Assembly (NCBI GenBank): GCA_025093985.1
Contig: JACAAK010000003.1
Span: 2,170,001-2,234,000 of the forward strand
DNA length: 64,000 nt
From: Calvatia gigantea
Lineage: Eukaryota > Basidiomycota > Agaricomycetes > Agaricales > Lycoperdaceae
Direction of reading: 5' to 3'
The notes below the pieces were generated by a model. It saw only the letters and a program-made list of their open reading frames with translations, searched no databases and had not been told where the DNA came from. How positions within the stretch are numbered: position 1 is the first letter of the stretch; each line of letters begins with the position of its first letter. A program made the position numbers and the translations under genes. Shown in pieces: positions 33,651 through 45,286 of the stretch.

Positions 33651-35758
33651 ATGCTTCTCCGGCGCAGTTTCTGGTTACGAACAACTTCGCTCGGGTCCTT
33701 TGCATTGGCTGCCTCTGCTTCATATGCTCCTTATTTGGAACAGGTGTGATCTAAGTTCTTTGCCCAGCAATTTTAGTCCTCATCGTCAGCATCAGTCTTT
33801 CTTTTTCCACTGGAACCTCCCTGGCCAACCGTATCCTATTCCAGTCACTCGTATGCATGCACCAAAGTTCTTCAAATATCTGAGCTCAAATTTTTGCAGA
33901 ACAATGTGAGACGATACACATTACTTGGGGACGGGAGGCAGCGACAGGGTACTCTTTCTAATTGCCTGTTGCACCCAAACAGCGTCGCTAATCTCTATCA
34001 GACCCAACCCAGTGTCTCCCTACTACCTACAGGTGTACACCTCGTTCGCGTCGTTTGCCTTTTTGCCACTTTGACATGACTAACCTGCGGTTTTAGGGCT
34101 TACATTGTCCCATTCATAATTTCCGTTGGAGATGTGCTTCAATTTGTGAGACACTTTTTTTCTTCCCTTAGTGATGGCGATCTAGACTTTAATCGATAGG
34201 ATTGGGCTGTTCCTTTCGCACCCGGCACTTTGGTAAGCTCGGACAGCCACGAAGTAAATCTGACAATTTGACTCGTCTAATATACGCACGCACCAATCAG
34301 TACCAGATATGCATGGTAAGGCGACCCGGGAGTCCGACTTGATTGAACTGCTGATTGTTGGTCTGTTTACCAAGTTTGACAGGAACGGCAACACTGGAGG
34401 GTGCCAAGACGTGTACACTATTATCCCCAACAATTCTTCAACAACGCCATCGTGCGCCAACGTGACCTTGCCGACTCCTTTGCAAGTAGATGCTACGGTT
34501 GCGAATGGTCCTATGTCTCGGTATGGTTGGATTGAGCAAGTTCGTCCCTTCTTACCTCTAGCATTCTGACCGACCATTGAGACAAATAATCCACACAGTG
34601 CACCGATGTTTCACTTGTACCACGGAATGGCACTCCGCCTTATACGATGACAGTACGTGCCCATTCCACCTCCGTTGAACTCCGTCAACACGCGCATCCT
34701 TAGGTTGCACCATCGTTGCACCCTCCTTACAACATCACGGGCGATGGAAGAAAACCCCTAAATTGGACAGTCAGTCTGTCTTGGTCTTCTTCATTCTTCG
34801 TTAGCATTGTCGATTCAGTGGGCAACGTTTGGTCAAATGGACTGTTGCATAGTGGTGGAGGACTATCCACTGCTTGTCTCTCAGGTCAGCCGCCACAAAG
34901 GTATGCCACCGCCCACCATTTGTAGCCAACCTACATATCTGAGTGTTACCATTTAGTACCTCAGGGAAAGTATCCACAGGTGTTGCAGTCGGCGCTGGCT
35001 TTGGCGGTCTCGGCGTTGGTATCGCAGCCGGTGCACTGGCCGTCTTCGCCTTCTTCCATTTCCGCAATCGGAAGCATAGGTCTACAGATTCGTTGTTGGA
35101 CCTCCGAGGAAACTCTCATCTGGGCTCGCCTCAAGGTGCCTATCTCCATACACCCTCAACAAATTCTCACTATCATGCAGTCCCAACCTCTGCAGGTATT
35201 CCTATGGACAATTCATTGGGCCTTTCAAACCCTACGGGCAGTCGTATCAGCAGCATACCACCCAACACACAGTACCACATCGAGCCTTTCGTCCTACCTG
35301 TTGAAGACGGTCGTTTACGTTCTCCCACGTCTCCAATACGTGCCAATCCCAGCAATCCTTCCCTCAATGCACCTTCATCACCCCCAGAAACGACTCGACC
35401 AACAAGTTCCGGGAGAACACAAAATGTCTATGTTGTACACCATGACGGCGGACGTGCTCCAGTGACTGTATATACTCAAGAGGGCGCACAAGTAGTCGAG
35501 CTTCCACCTGGATATCCCGGAGCCCTCGAAGCAGGGGAACCGTTACATAATCCCCATTCGCATGTTGGTCATGATGCGAGGAGCGAGTTGGTAGCAGGTT
35601 CTAGTGCTCTCGGAAGCGGAAGCAGTGACACAGGCAGAACGGAAGGGAGTGCTCCCGCGGCGGAGACACCCGCATTTTTGCAGCAGGCTAGAAGACCACG
35701 ACATGTCCAGAAGCCTTCAGTGTCCAGGATAAACCGACAGACTGGCACCTCCAGCTAA
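33651..35758 (+). CDS. Single-pass membrane protein with signal peptide, function unknown
   Basis: Exon 1 gives a basic start and hydrophobic segment (MLLRRSFWLRTTSLGSFALA), a plausible signal peptide. Spliced exons between 34100 and 34900 yield an extracellular region with AYIVPFIISVGDVLQF|DWAVPFAPGTL, GCQDVYTIIPNNSSTTPSC, NGTPPYTMTVAPSLHPPYNI and LSWSSSFFVSIVDSVGNVW. It has several N-glycosylation sequons. The membrane span is GVAVGAGFGGLGVGIAAGAL followed by HFRNRKHRS (34980-35085). A cytoplasmic tail of about 220 residues, rich in Ser/Pro/Thr, runs to TAA at 35756-35758. This architecture is common among basidiomycete surface proteins of unknown role. Intron boundaries between 33743 and 34120 are uncertain. 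A sensor or wall-linked receptor is conceivable but not shown. Confidence 0.65.
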
Positions 35759-36066
35759 TTGAGAAACATTCTCTTCTTATCTTTCTTATCAGTTCTTGGA
35801 ACCCTTTTGTTCCCTTTAATACTAGCCGGCTCTTTTTGTTATGGCAACGTTTCTGAAGTAGTCATCCCGGGGTTAATTGTGAAATATATCCAAAGTAATA
35901 TATATCTATGGTGTTTAGTTACTACTCTCCGTCGTTACCTTCTTTCAAAATATTCTGGGATTTTTGGGCTTCGGGAAGAAATTTGTGGATCATGGCATGG
36001 CCGTTTGAAGTACTCGGTATCGGTATTCTCCGACAAACGAACATGATTCACAAGCGCTCAACCGAA
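35759..36066. other. Convergent intergenic region
   Basis: AT-rich 3' flanks of two convergent genes, with T-rich and ATATATC sequence at 35885-35910. No gene is seen. Confidence 0.4.
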
Positions 36067-37879
36067 TCAAATCCGGCGAAACACCCCAATAGGGCATGCT
36101 TTCCAGCTCTCAGCACCTGCCTTCTGCCAACCATTTGGGAGGTTATCACTTCTATCGCTTTCCACAGCCGCAGAACAACCGTCGGAAACAGAGGTAGACA
36201 CTGACAAAGTAGTGCGTTCCGAAGTTGGCGGTTGGTTAACCTCTCTTGGAGTCGATGACAGAAGCTGCGCAAGTCGGTCCTTCATGGTGGTCAAGTCCTG
36301 ATCTGTCCATTCCTACCAAGACGTGGTTAGAACACGGCCAACCTAAAGATTGAGAGTTGGAGGATGTACTTTTGGCACGGGTTGGTTGGATGGTATGAGG
36401 AAGAATTCCATGGCAACCTTGTAAGTGGGGTTTTGCGAACATATGGCTTGCAGGAGGGCCTTCGCACTTTTTTCATAAATCAGCGAGGGCAAAGAACAAG
36501 ATGAAGGCAATTGTGCATACGCTTTGTCGTTTTTAGGATGAAAATCGCATAAATCACGCCCGAGAGCGTGTGCTAAAGAACTGACAACGTCTTTGCTGAG
36601 ATCTAATTTCGTGTCATCCCCTTGGTCTGTTTGTGGCCAGGTATCCAAGGACCACATCACCCAACGGGTGAGAAACATTTCATATGAAGGATCGCTTTTG
36701 GCTTCAAGCTGAGTCAGTTCTGCATTGGTAGGTGATAATATGGTATTCGGCGCTTCGGCAGGGAGAAGGATAGCGAGGATGCTCATGCAGAGTATGTAGG
36801 CGAAGTTTGGATGGAGAGTCTGGATGTGTTTAAGGAGGGGCGCCCAGAGCGAGAGTGAGAACTGTGGGGGCCAGAACTTGTCCGTTGAGAAGGTTCGTTT
36901 TCTGTCCAACGGTTGTCTCGTCAACGATCAGGAGGCAAGGGGACAGGCAGACACACTTTTTCGATAGGGGTACAAGACCACCTTTCTCCAACAAAGCATC
37001 ACAAAATTGCTCCAGTGCCCACTTCTCTTTAGGGTCTATGTTGGCATCCTCCTCCCTTGTGAGTAAACTCCCAGGTGATGTTTCACCGGCCTCCCAGCCG
37101 ACTTCTCCAATGACAATGTTGGCGGTGACTTTGGCCTCGGCAATCCACCTCTCAATGTCTCTAATTGTCGTGTTCACCTCTTGCTTGTATTGGGTTCTCA
37201 GCGATGCATCACGAGTGATGGATTTCAAGATGGTCTTGTACTTCTTCAAAACCGGCATAAGTGGACGAAGAGGAGGTGCTTCACATCGCGATACTGATGC
37301 AGGGTTAATGATGGGGAGGAAGTAATTATGAAGCAGCCATATCATTGACTGAACTCCCAGTAAGCAAAGAAGGAATGGTAGCGAGAGACAGTGCACACCT
37401 GGCGTGCGGCTTCACGCAAGAGCTCAAGACTGGGAAGGTCTTCGTGCGTCGCTGCATGACGTAGTTCCACCAACCAAGCGGGAAGGCCAAGTTGCGCTGC
37501 TATTGACGCGATTGAACGTGCATAGGCTCCCAGTTGGAGAGGGTCGACAAGGCCGTTGACGAAGCGAATGATCGTAGCTGCATAACTATGGCGAAGGGAC
37601 AAGTAGTTGATGGGCGATACCGAGGGCGCATTGTCTTGTTGAATGACGACCAAGAGCACTAGCGTCGACTCTAGGGCGTGCGGGAGTGGCGTCATGACTT
37701 TCCATGCCGACAACTGTTTTCACTCGTTAGCGGGTTAATGTTCGCATCCAAATCTAACCACGCACGCGATTAATTGCGAGTGCGTTTGATCCTATGTCGT
37801 GTTCATCAGAATAAATCCACGCGCAAACTTGGTCTAGCTCAGTAATGGAGGCCCAGGGCACGCGTCGAGGGAGGCGCAT
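36067..37879 (-). CDS. LAS1: Las1 homologue, pre-rRNA ITS2 endoribonuclease
   Basis: Las1 with Grc3 cleaves ITS2 of pre-rRNA in 60S subunit maturation. From the ATG at 37879: MRLPRRVPWASITELDQVCA, one short intron, then LPHALESTLVLL, FVNGLVDPLQLGAYARSIAS, AAQLGLPAWLVELRHAATHE and DLPSLELLREAARQ. The RHAATH segment is the HEPN nuclease motif (RHxxTH). Later exons are helical and less conserved. The C-terminus ends LPNGWQKAGAESWKACPIGV, which resembles the conserved Las1 tail that contacts and stimulates Grc3 in yeast (established for yeast; inferred here). The stop is at 36067-36069. About 600 residues, in the fungal range. It is transcribed divergently from the membrane-protein gene at 38165, 285 bp apart. 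Confidence 0.92.
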
Positions 37880-37926
37880 TCGGTAAGTATTGAGGAAAAA
37901 AAAAATGTCACGCAATTGATCTCATA

Positions 37927-37956
37927 TGATCTAATCTTTGATCTAATCTTTGATCT
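37927..37956. repeat. Tandem 12-mer TGATCTAATCTT, 2.5 copies
   Basis: Perfect copies lie at 37927-37938 and 37939-37950, followed by TGATCT. They lie in the 285-bp shared promoter of LAS1 and the DUF7702-like gene, just upstream of the LAS1 start. Confidence 0.75.
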
Positions 37957-38164
37957 GAGGTCAGTACGTAGCACGTGCGCACAATGATCTCGATCAAACG
38001 GTTCGACTTGCAATTGCTATTCCTGGAAAAGACTGTTCCTCGATATCCTCACCAACGCCCTGTATTCCTCGGGTTCGGTGAGAGCTTGGTGGTTCACCTC
38101 TATACCCCTCATCATTTTGTCTTTACGGAAAATACCCAGAAGGGTTAACGATTAACGACAAGCT

Positions 38165-39106
38165 ATGCCAAAGCTGGATGAGCGTGGAATCATTGCCGCT
38201 TCGACGATCGGGTTCTACGCACCTGTTGCGATATTGACCTTACTCCTGCTCTTCCGTTACGCACTGCGACGTGATGCTGGGTGGCTCTTTCTCTTTATTT
38301 TCTCCTTAGGTCCGAGAATTTTTTGTCTTTCATCACCTCGCTCACGAGCTTTATCCAGCGCGGATGGCTGGAGGTGCTCTGCTCGTAGCCGCCGAAATGC
38401 TCCCGACAAAAGTCGATTTATTCATTGCAGCATATATCATTCACCCCGCTGCATTGTCTTTTCTAATGTTGTCCACGATCGGCTTCATAGGAATGGTGTG
38501 AGTTTCCCTCTTCTTTTGTTGTGTTAATGTATTTTCAACTACCCAACACTAGTGGTCATCGAACATTTAGCGATAATCCCCGGGTCATCTATAACCTGAG
38601 AGCTCTCGGTATATTGGCATTGGTAGCCCTTGGTCTGACAATAGCGGGTGGCGTTTTGGGAGCACATGTTGCTCCCGGTCAGGGGAATATCGGCTTTCTC
38701 TTACGTCGTGTTGGTGCCGGCATCTATGGAGGCTTGTATATTCTCCTTGTTTTGGTACACTTCGGCGCCTGGACGTATAGATGGTACTTGAAGAGCTATC
38801 GCCGCAGAGTGAGTGTTTATTTAACCCGTCCACCCTCTTGTTGCTCACTTCCGAGGGCCGTAGTTGATGTGGGGTATCTCAGTTGGCCTCATTCCATTGG
38901 GCACTAGGGTTGCCTATGCCGTTCTTGCGGCATGGTCGTCTGCAGATATCTTTGGTGCCCGGCCTTCCTCCAATCGCGTGCTTGCGAATGCCAATCCAGT
39001 AACCGGCGATTGGATACTATATCTCGTTCTTTCGCCTATCATGGAATATGTCGTCGTCGTCATATACCTCTTCTCGAGCGTCATCCTTTCGAGAAGGCAT
39101 CACTGA
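38165..39106 (+). CDS. Multi-pass membrane protein, DUF7702-like
   Basis: Spliced exons give about seven hydrophobic segments: STIGFYAPVAILTLLLLFRY, ARMAGGALLVAAEM, the AAYIIHPAALSFLMLSTIGF segment, LGILALVALGLTIAGGVLG, GAGIYGGLYILLVLVHFGAW, LMWGISVGLIPLGTRVAYAV and MEYVVVVIYLFSSVIL. The start MPKLDERGIIAA and the GALLVAAE block resemble the fungal seven-TM family now called DUF7702, which superficially recalls RTA1-like proteins. At least three introns are present (around 38311-38358, 38498-38553, 38810-38863). There is no catalytic motif. The protein ends RRHH-stop at 39106. The function is unknown. Confidence 0.75.
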
Positions 39107-39708
39107 CCCTAAGAAATTCGATCTTGTGCCCAGAATTAACTTCGGAACGACTTACGATTTGAAATGATCTGACACCTGTACTGTTATTTACAATGTATGT
39201 AGTAGATACACACCTAATACTTTAGGGCTGGATACACTTCAATTTGACTCAATTGTTTCATTGAGCACACCTCTAATTGTTATAGGTACACCGGGGGGCC
39301 GGGAATACAGGAATGTATGAGCCACATAGTCAAGCTTCACCCACGCCGCAAAAAAGTCAGCAAATGCCAAAACACAGAGAGAAGCTCCGGCTTAATTGAG
39401 CCCATTTTTCATCTACCCTAACGTCAGCGTACCCCTCATCTCAACAAGTCAGACGAAGAGTTACTCCACTCCTAAAAGTGAAGTCGTGGCGAGGGATGAA
39501 GACATCGACCAAACTCAAACCAAACCCACAAATTTCTTACATCTGTTCACGTGGCCTGCAAGTCACGGTTTCGAAACAGGACGACATTTGGGTACTTAAA
39601 TGGGGATCGGTGTGAACGAGACGACAAATGACGTCATTTCCAACACAACATGAACATCACTTTCCCCAATTCCTACTCCCCCCCGCACCACCCGATCTCA
39701 CTTAAGAC
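39107..39708. other. Intergenic region upstream of the dienelactone hydrolase gene
   Basis: This 602-bp region between same-strand genes has AT-rich sequence near 39180-39280, the 3' flank of the previous gene. I find no gene or clear repeat. Confidence 0.35.
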
Positions 39709-40851
39709 ATGCTCACCCACCTTAGGAATGTTCTTGGTCACATACCTCGATCAACAGCTCTTCGAGCTACGATGTCTACCACCGTCCATAATACGAACCA
39801 AGCCTGCTGCAGCATCCCCCCAGTCCAGTCGGCCTACCAGCCCAAGGGATTCATCAAGCCGTTCGGTGATTTCAATCGCGTATATATTGCAGGTCCTGAG
39901 AAGAGTGAGAAGGCTTCTGGTCTGTGTATATGATATCTTTGGGTACTTTATTCTTTAGAGTGCCTTCAGGCATGGTTTACATGGAAGCTAACCATAATGC
40001 AGTTTCTTCCCACAAACTCAGCAAGGCGCAGATATGCTGGCTTCGGCCCTGAATGCAACCGTCTACATGCCAGATATCTTCGAGCCTAATCACCCCTTTC
40101 CTATTGAAAATTTTCCTCCAAAAACTAAAGAAGAGAAGACTGAATACCGGAACTTTTTTGGCAGTGCTGCTAGCCCTCCAGAGAATGTCAAGAAGCTTGT
40201 GTCTTTTGGTCAGGCGCTCAGGTCAGACGGCATCAAGAAGCTCAGTGTATACGGCTTTTGCTGGGGTATGCATAAATTTACAAGTAGGTCGTTCCCATCG
40301 CTCACGCACCAAAAGGTGGTAAAGTTACTGTACTGGCCTCGGGTGAGAACACCCCATTCGACGCCTCTGCAATTATCCACCCCGCGTGGGTATAGTTTTG
40401 CGAGTTTACCCTCTTCTCTTCTCTTCAACCTGCCTATATAGAATGCTTTCCGTGGAGGATGCTCAAAAGCTAGCTGTTCCTCTCGCCGTCTATATCTCGA
40501 AGGATGAACCCATTGCTGAGGTGCGACTTTGACGCAAAATCCTTTCCTACGTCTGACACATATTTTGGTATAGTATAATAAAATTCTGGATGTTCTTTCA
40601 AAGAAGCCATTCGCGGCAAGGTGTGATCATGAGAACTACCCGAACATGTCGGTGTCTCCTGTCACCTTCTTGAACTGAGTGATTTAATCCAACTAGGTTC
40701 CATGGGTGGGCTGCTGCAAGAGCTGATCTCAAAAATGAGGATAATAAGAAAGCGTGCGTAAATCCTCCGCGAGAGTTCATTGGATTTATTTATTTCAACC
40801 AGGTTTGAAGACGTCTATGGAAGGCTTGCAGAATTCTTCAGAAAGGCCTAA
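39709..40851 (+). CDS. Dienelactone hydrolase family alpha/beta hydrolase, possibly mitochondrial
   Basis: The protein from the ATG at 39772 begins MSTTVHNTNQACCSIPPVQS. It has the dienelactone hydrolase core: FIKPFGDFNRVYIAGPE, LASALNATVYMPDIFEPNHP, the nucleophile elbow YGFCWGGK (Cys in place of Ser, split by an intron), the Asp in ISKDEPIAE and the His in NMFHGWAAARAD. It ends GRLAEFFRKA-stop at 40849-40851. The same frame is open from an ATG at 39709, which adds 21 residues rich in Leu, Arg and His with no acidic residue (MLTHLRNVLGHIPRSTALRA), a plausible mitochondrial presequence. I give the longer start. The physiological substrate of fungal members is unknown. The stop is only 54 bp from that of the convergent F-box gene, so the 3' UTRs probably overlap. 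Confidence 0.88.
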
Positions 40852-40905
40852 ATCGTACAAAAAAGTTTAACCAACTGACTCATGAATGTACTCAAGATCA
40901 ATGTC

Positions 40906-42741
40906 TTATGTGTATTCCATTAGATCACCGGAGCAGTCGTCCTCGACTTTCCATAACCAAAAGGGGCCTTGGGTGTTTGAGTAAAAGGGTTGGGTGATGT
41001 TTCGTGCGCCACTCACCGACTGGATCCCCTGTTGTCACAACAGATGGTTCAGGTCACGATGATAAACAACGACACAACAGTTGCGCACCTTGTTCGTGTG
41101 TGGTGGTAGTCCAGATGCCAATCACACCTCTGGCACTGCCCACGTCACCGAGTTGTACACCATTAGAGCTGCGGAGACGGGATGAATGTCAACTCTTTGA
41201 AGTTTTAGGAGCATACCTCCACTGAGGGCTATGGTCATATATGGAAACCTTCTACTCGTTATAAGTCGGCCGAATGATGGACGGACACGAAACTCACAAA
41301 TTTCCACCTAACGGTCCCGTCGCTGGCCATGCGAACGCAACCTTCTACTACAGCCTCGTTTCCGTTTGCAGCTCTCGAAGCACCAGCGAAGAAGGTGACC
41401 GGGTGCTTCGGACTAGCAGAGGCGACGACCTCAGAAGACGCGAAAAAGCGGACATCAGCCCGGGGTATGATGCGAAGCTTGACTTGAATTAAACGAGTTG
41501 CTTCGCGGAAACGAGGGTCTTCAAAGAACTTGGGGTGTCGTGGACCGTCTGCAATGTCAGAATACTGTAACACGAAATAGTGTTAGTTGGTGATACCTTC
41601 CGCAGAATGTTGAGTATTGAGTACATTAAAAGCTGACCACGGTGCAATCCAGACGATCAGCAAAAGCCAGGGAGGGAGAAGCCAATGAATCTCACCAAAA
41701 AGGTCGCTGTTATGAACCGGAAATGAGCGCGGATTCGTGGAAATGTTGGGATGATATGGTTCTCACCGATAATCCATAAAGCATACATATCTTCTCCAAG
41801 TTCCTGAGGCGATGGTCAGCGAAGGACTGCGGAAGAACGGGTGGGTGCCCACCTTCCACACCAGCCCAATCTTTCTGGGCATATCCGCCGGGAGCGGTGT
41901 AAGGACGAAATGATTCCAAACTCGATAGAGGGCGAGCATGAGTCAAGTGCGGAGGGAGGTCGCGCAGATTGGCCAAAACGACATTGATAAGGTGTTCAAT
42001 ATGAAGCCAATTAACGGCTCCACTTGCGCACAGTGGTCCATATTCATTTTCTAGACAGTAATTTCGCAAGTCGTAGACGAAAGCACGACTCTTATTGCGT
42101 TTATCTGACATTTGCTGCCGGGGTCTGACCAACCACTGGATATCACCTACGCACGATCTTAGGTGCGCTTGAAGTTGGTTTATTTCGTTCGAATTGGCGG
42201 AATCTGGTGCGATGAGCTTCGATTTGTGTAGTGTCTTCTCCAACCACCGTACGTTTTCAGAAATCCGCATGCTTGCGAACCCTCCAGGATTACCTTCATC
42301 TCCGGGGGCTGGAAGGGACGTGATCACAGATACTAGGAGCTGGAGTGCATCCTGCTTGTCGTCGAGTGACAGACCAGATAAGTCGGCCTGTTTCATGGAC
42401 GCCACTCGCTCGGCGTTCACTCGACGAGAGAACCCCTTCTTCCATCGATTTCCTTGTGGAGGCATGTCAGAGATTATAGACAGGTTGAGTGTGCGGCGCT
42501 GTTCCAGGACGGCTTGTGGATCGTCAAATGGATATGCATACCATAGCTGCCGCCATAGGTATTCATCTTGGGATAGCTGGTTAGCGAGACGACATGTCTG
42601 GGAGAATGAAGCAACGTCTCGGGGTTGACAAAATGTCAAGATGCGGTGGGTGAGCTCGAGGGGAATAGTGAAGATGGCGAGGTGGCCTGAGCGGGGTTGG
42701 GCCACCGGGTTTGGGTCTGGAAGGAGCTCAGAATCAGGCAT
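40906..42741 (-). CDS. F-box protein, basidiomycete type
   Basis: F-box proteins choose substrates for SCF ubiquitin ligases through Skp1. From the ATG at 42741: MPDSELLPDPNP, then the F-box-like IFTIPLELTHRILTFCQPRD..FSQTCRLANQLSQDEYLWRQLW (residues about 25-70). A long helical region follows, then WLHIEHLINVVLANLRDL, MLYGLS|DLFGEIHW with a hydrophobic stretch, KFFEDPRFREATRLI and the C-terminal block SNGVQLGDVGSARGVIGIWT, then DPVGPFWLWKVEDD, which together match Agaricomycete F-box-like proteins. The terminal exons need short introns near 41190-41280, 41030-41085 and 40965-41015; the stop is TAA at 40906-40908. The exact acceptor at 41165-41225 is uncertain. The frame is open up to 42990, and ATG 42828 is an alternative start. 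Confidence 0.8.
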
Positions 42742-43145
42742 GGAGATGACAGAAGGCGGATGAGCTTGTGACCCACGACGGTGCGGGATATTCTCATGGG
42801 GCTCGGTCGAAAGCACTAGCCATGACATCGCGATCACGCCGCGCCACTCCGAAGCTTCGGAGTCTTGCCGAGCGACCGCTCTTAATTTCAAGACAGCAAA
42901 CGTTTTCGAGGTATTCCGGGGGTAATTCAAAATCATTGCGTGCCCTGCAGATGCTCTGAGAACTGGCCACAGGACCAGCGTCCATATCACGAGCTTGACG
43001 GACTCAACCTCGGCGACAATCCAGGTAGAGGTAACGGTGGCTGTGCTCCGTGACTAATTATAGACGTCCATCGTGCCTAGTGTGCGCGTTGTCGAACATT
43101 AAACGTTATTAACGTTAAACGTTCTCTGCTCCCTTCCACGCGTAC
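42742..43145. promoter_or_regulatory. Divergent promoter of F-box and prenylcysteine oxidase genes
   Basis: This 404-bp region, mostly open in the F-box frame, also contains a 31-nt imperfect palindrome at 43094-43124. No independent gene is supported. Confidence 0.4.
43094..43124. repeat. 31-nt imperfect palindrome 22 nt before a start codon
   Basis: GAACATTAAACGTTATT at the left pairs with AACGTTAAACGTTC at the right. Thirteen of 15 symmetric positions are complementary around a central T at 43109. As DNA it could bind a dimeric regulator; as RNA in the 5' leader of the prenylcysteine oxidase gene it could form a hairpin next to the start codon. Confidence 0.7.
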
Positions 43146-45049
43146 ATGATGAAGTCCGCGACTTTTCTACTGCTTATTCCGGTCGCTATCGCTTTTGAGA
43201 TACCCTTCTCTGTCCCTCAATTCTTCAAGCTCAGGGCTCCAGCCGCCTTAGTTGAACTTGCCAATGTTATTGACGTCCCAATCACCCCTCGAGTCGCCAT
43301 TATTGGCGCTGGTGCTGGAGGCACCTCAGCAGCATTTTGGATTTCCAAAGCCAAATCCCGCTTTGGACTTGACATCGATATTGACGTCTATGAGCGAAAC
43401 AACTACACCGGAGGACGTATGTAGCTATTTGGTCGCCGAACCAGAGGTCGTTGCTCATGACTTCACTTCCAGGGAGCACTGTCGTATACCCCTACGAGAA
43501 CACAAGTCTGCCAGAGCTTGAACTGGGAGGATCTATCTTCGTTCAAGCCAACAAAAATCTTTGGAAAGCCTCAGATGAGTTCAACTTGACAAGGCGAAAT
43601 TTTGCCGAGGAGGAGTACGAGGTGGGCTTATGGGATGGAGAAAAGGTCGTATTCACCGTGGGTGCTAAGGCAAGTATTTTGGCCGTGCCATGTCTCACTG
43701 CCTCTACAGTTTGAGGGTGGTTGGTGGGGGACTGCCAAAGTACTCTGGCGATATGGATTAACGTCACCGAAGCGTACTCAAGACATGTGGGTCTGTTATT
43801 ACTCAACTTTGTTGATGACAAACCCTTCCCGTATAGCGTCAATGCGATGATCCAGAAGTACCTCGGCCTGTACTCGAAGGAGACGCCCAAGTGGGACGAT
43901 GTAGCCCACCTCTCCGCGATGTACGGTTGGACGGAACTGACAAGTAGCAGCACGACGGAATACCTACTTCACCAAGGTATCTCGAGACGCTATATCGCCG
44001 AACTCGTGGAAGGTGCAACCAGAGTAAACTACGGCCAGGTCAATCTCTATTTTCCTTGCCTCTATCTCATGCTAAACGATTGGCTAGAACGCCGATTACA
44101 TCCATGCTTTGGGAGGCCTATGTTCCCTTGCCACTACTGGTGCTGCTGGAATTAAGGGAGGGAACTTCCAGATCTTTGAACAATTCCTCAAGAGGTCTGG
44201 TGCATCGGTTCACCTAAACACCACCGTTGACAGTATCCTGCCAAAGCCAAACTCCAAGCTCTGGAGGGTTACAACTCCCCAGAGAGCCACGGACTACACT
44301 GCTGTGATCCTTGCGGCTCCTTTTCACTCCACTGACATTGTAGTACCTCATGCAATTTCTGAACAGATCCCCACTCAACCCTACGTTCACCTTCATGTTA
44401 CCCTCCTAACGACCACTTCCGAATACCCAAATCCTGCATATTTCGCATTGTCGTCTTCTGCTAAGGCCGCGCGTATGATGTTGACCACCTACGAAGGCGT
44501 CCGCCAAAACGGGAAAGCGCCGGATTTCAATTCGCTTTCCTACCATGGTACCGTGCGTCCTGGCGAATGGGCAGTCAAGATTTTCTCCAAGCAGCGCATC
44601 AGTGATCAGTGGCTTCATGATGTCTTTAATGGTCAAGTTGGATGGGTTTTCAGGAAGGAGGTAGGGTTGGACTTTTCCTTTTGTGGCTTGGTGACACTCA
44701 ACAGACCCGAGTAGTGGGATGCTTACCCGAAACTTCCCCCGATGACCACCTTCCCCCCAGTCAAGTTGGACAAAGGTTTCTACTATGTCAATTCTTTCGA
44801 GCCGTATGTCCGTGTCATTTAGTCAATTCAAATTACCACCAATACCCCTATTCTAGGTTCATTTCAACTATGGAGACGGAAACAGTCTCATCCCGGAACG
44901 TCGTCGACCTGCTCCTCAACGATGAATTCCATACTAGCATTTGTGGCCCTAGAATATCTGGATCTGATTCAAAAGATACTAATACAACCGAGGATATCAC
45001 AACACGAAAGCGGGATGAAGATAATTATGTATATGGCTGGGATTGTTGA
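43146..45049 (+). CDS. Prenylcysteine oxidase/lyase (FAD enzyme, PCYOX1-like)
   Basis: The enzyme oxidises prenylcysteine released from degraded prenylated proteins, giving Cys, an isoprenoid aldehyde and H2O2, usually in a lysosomal or secretory compartment. The N-terminus is a signal peptide (MMKSATFLLLIPVAIAF). The FAD-binding dinucleotide fold follows (RVAIIGAGAGGTSAAFWISK, then DVYERNNYTGGRSTVVYPYE). The family block GATRVNYGQNADYIHALGGL is split by an intron near 44037-44090. Further blocks are IKGGNFQIFEQFLKRSGASV and MLTTYEGVRQNGK. The C-terminus reads WDAYPKLPPMTTFPPVKLDK, GFYYVNSFEPFISTMETETV and SSRNVVDLLL. The stop is at 45047-45049. At least five introns are used. The acidic C-terminal tail (SDSKDTNTTEDITTRKRDED) is extra to the animal enzyme as I recall it. 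Confidence 0.92.
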
Positions 45050-45286
45050 AAGCATTGACAGTGATAAATATATGGACGGAGAGATGTGATAGATATGAGA
45101 GCAATTAACTTTGATACCCTTGCCTGGTACCCCTTGGTGCTCCTTAAGCAAATGCACCCTGGTTGGGCGAAGAAACAGCAGAAAATATGAGCGCTTCCCT
45201 TGGTATGAATTATTAGAAGGGATATCTGTTCACCGGCGTGATAGAAGGATGTTAAGAGAAATGGGGTAACGGAGGTGGGACCAGCT

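Noticed and set aside
33360..33749. 129-codon frame overlapping the start of the single-pass membrane gene
   Set aside because: It is Ser/Leu-rich without motifs and runs in a different frame from the gene at 33651, whose signal peptide is convincing.
42742..42990. N-terminal extension of the F-box protein to 42990
   Set aside because: The added 83 residues contain no conserved block and occupy the divergent promoter. The ATG at 42741 is adjacent to the conserved part, though 42828 cannot be excluded.
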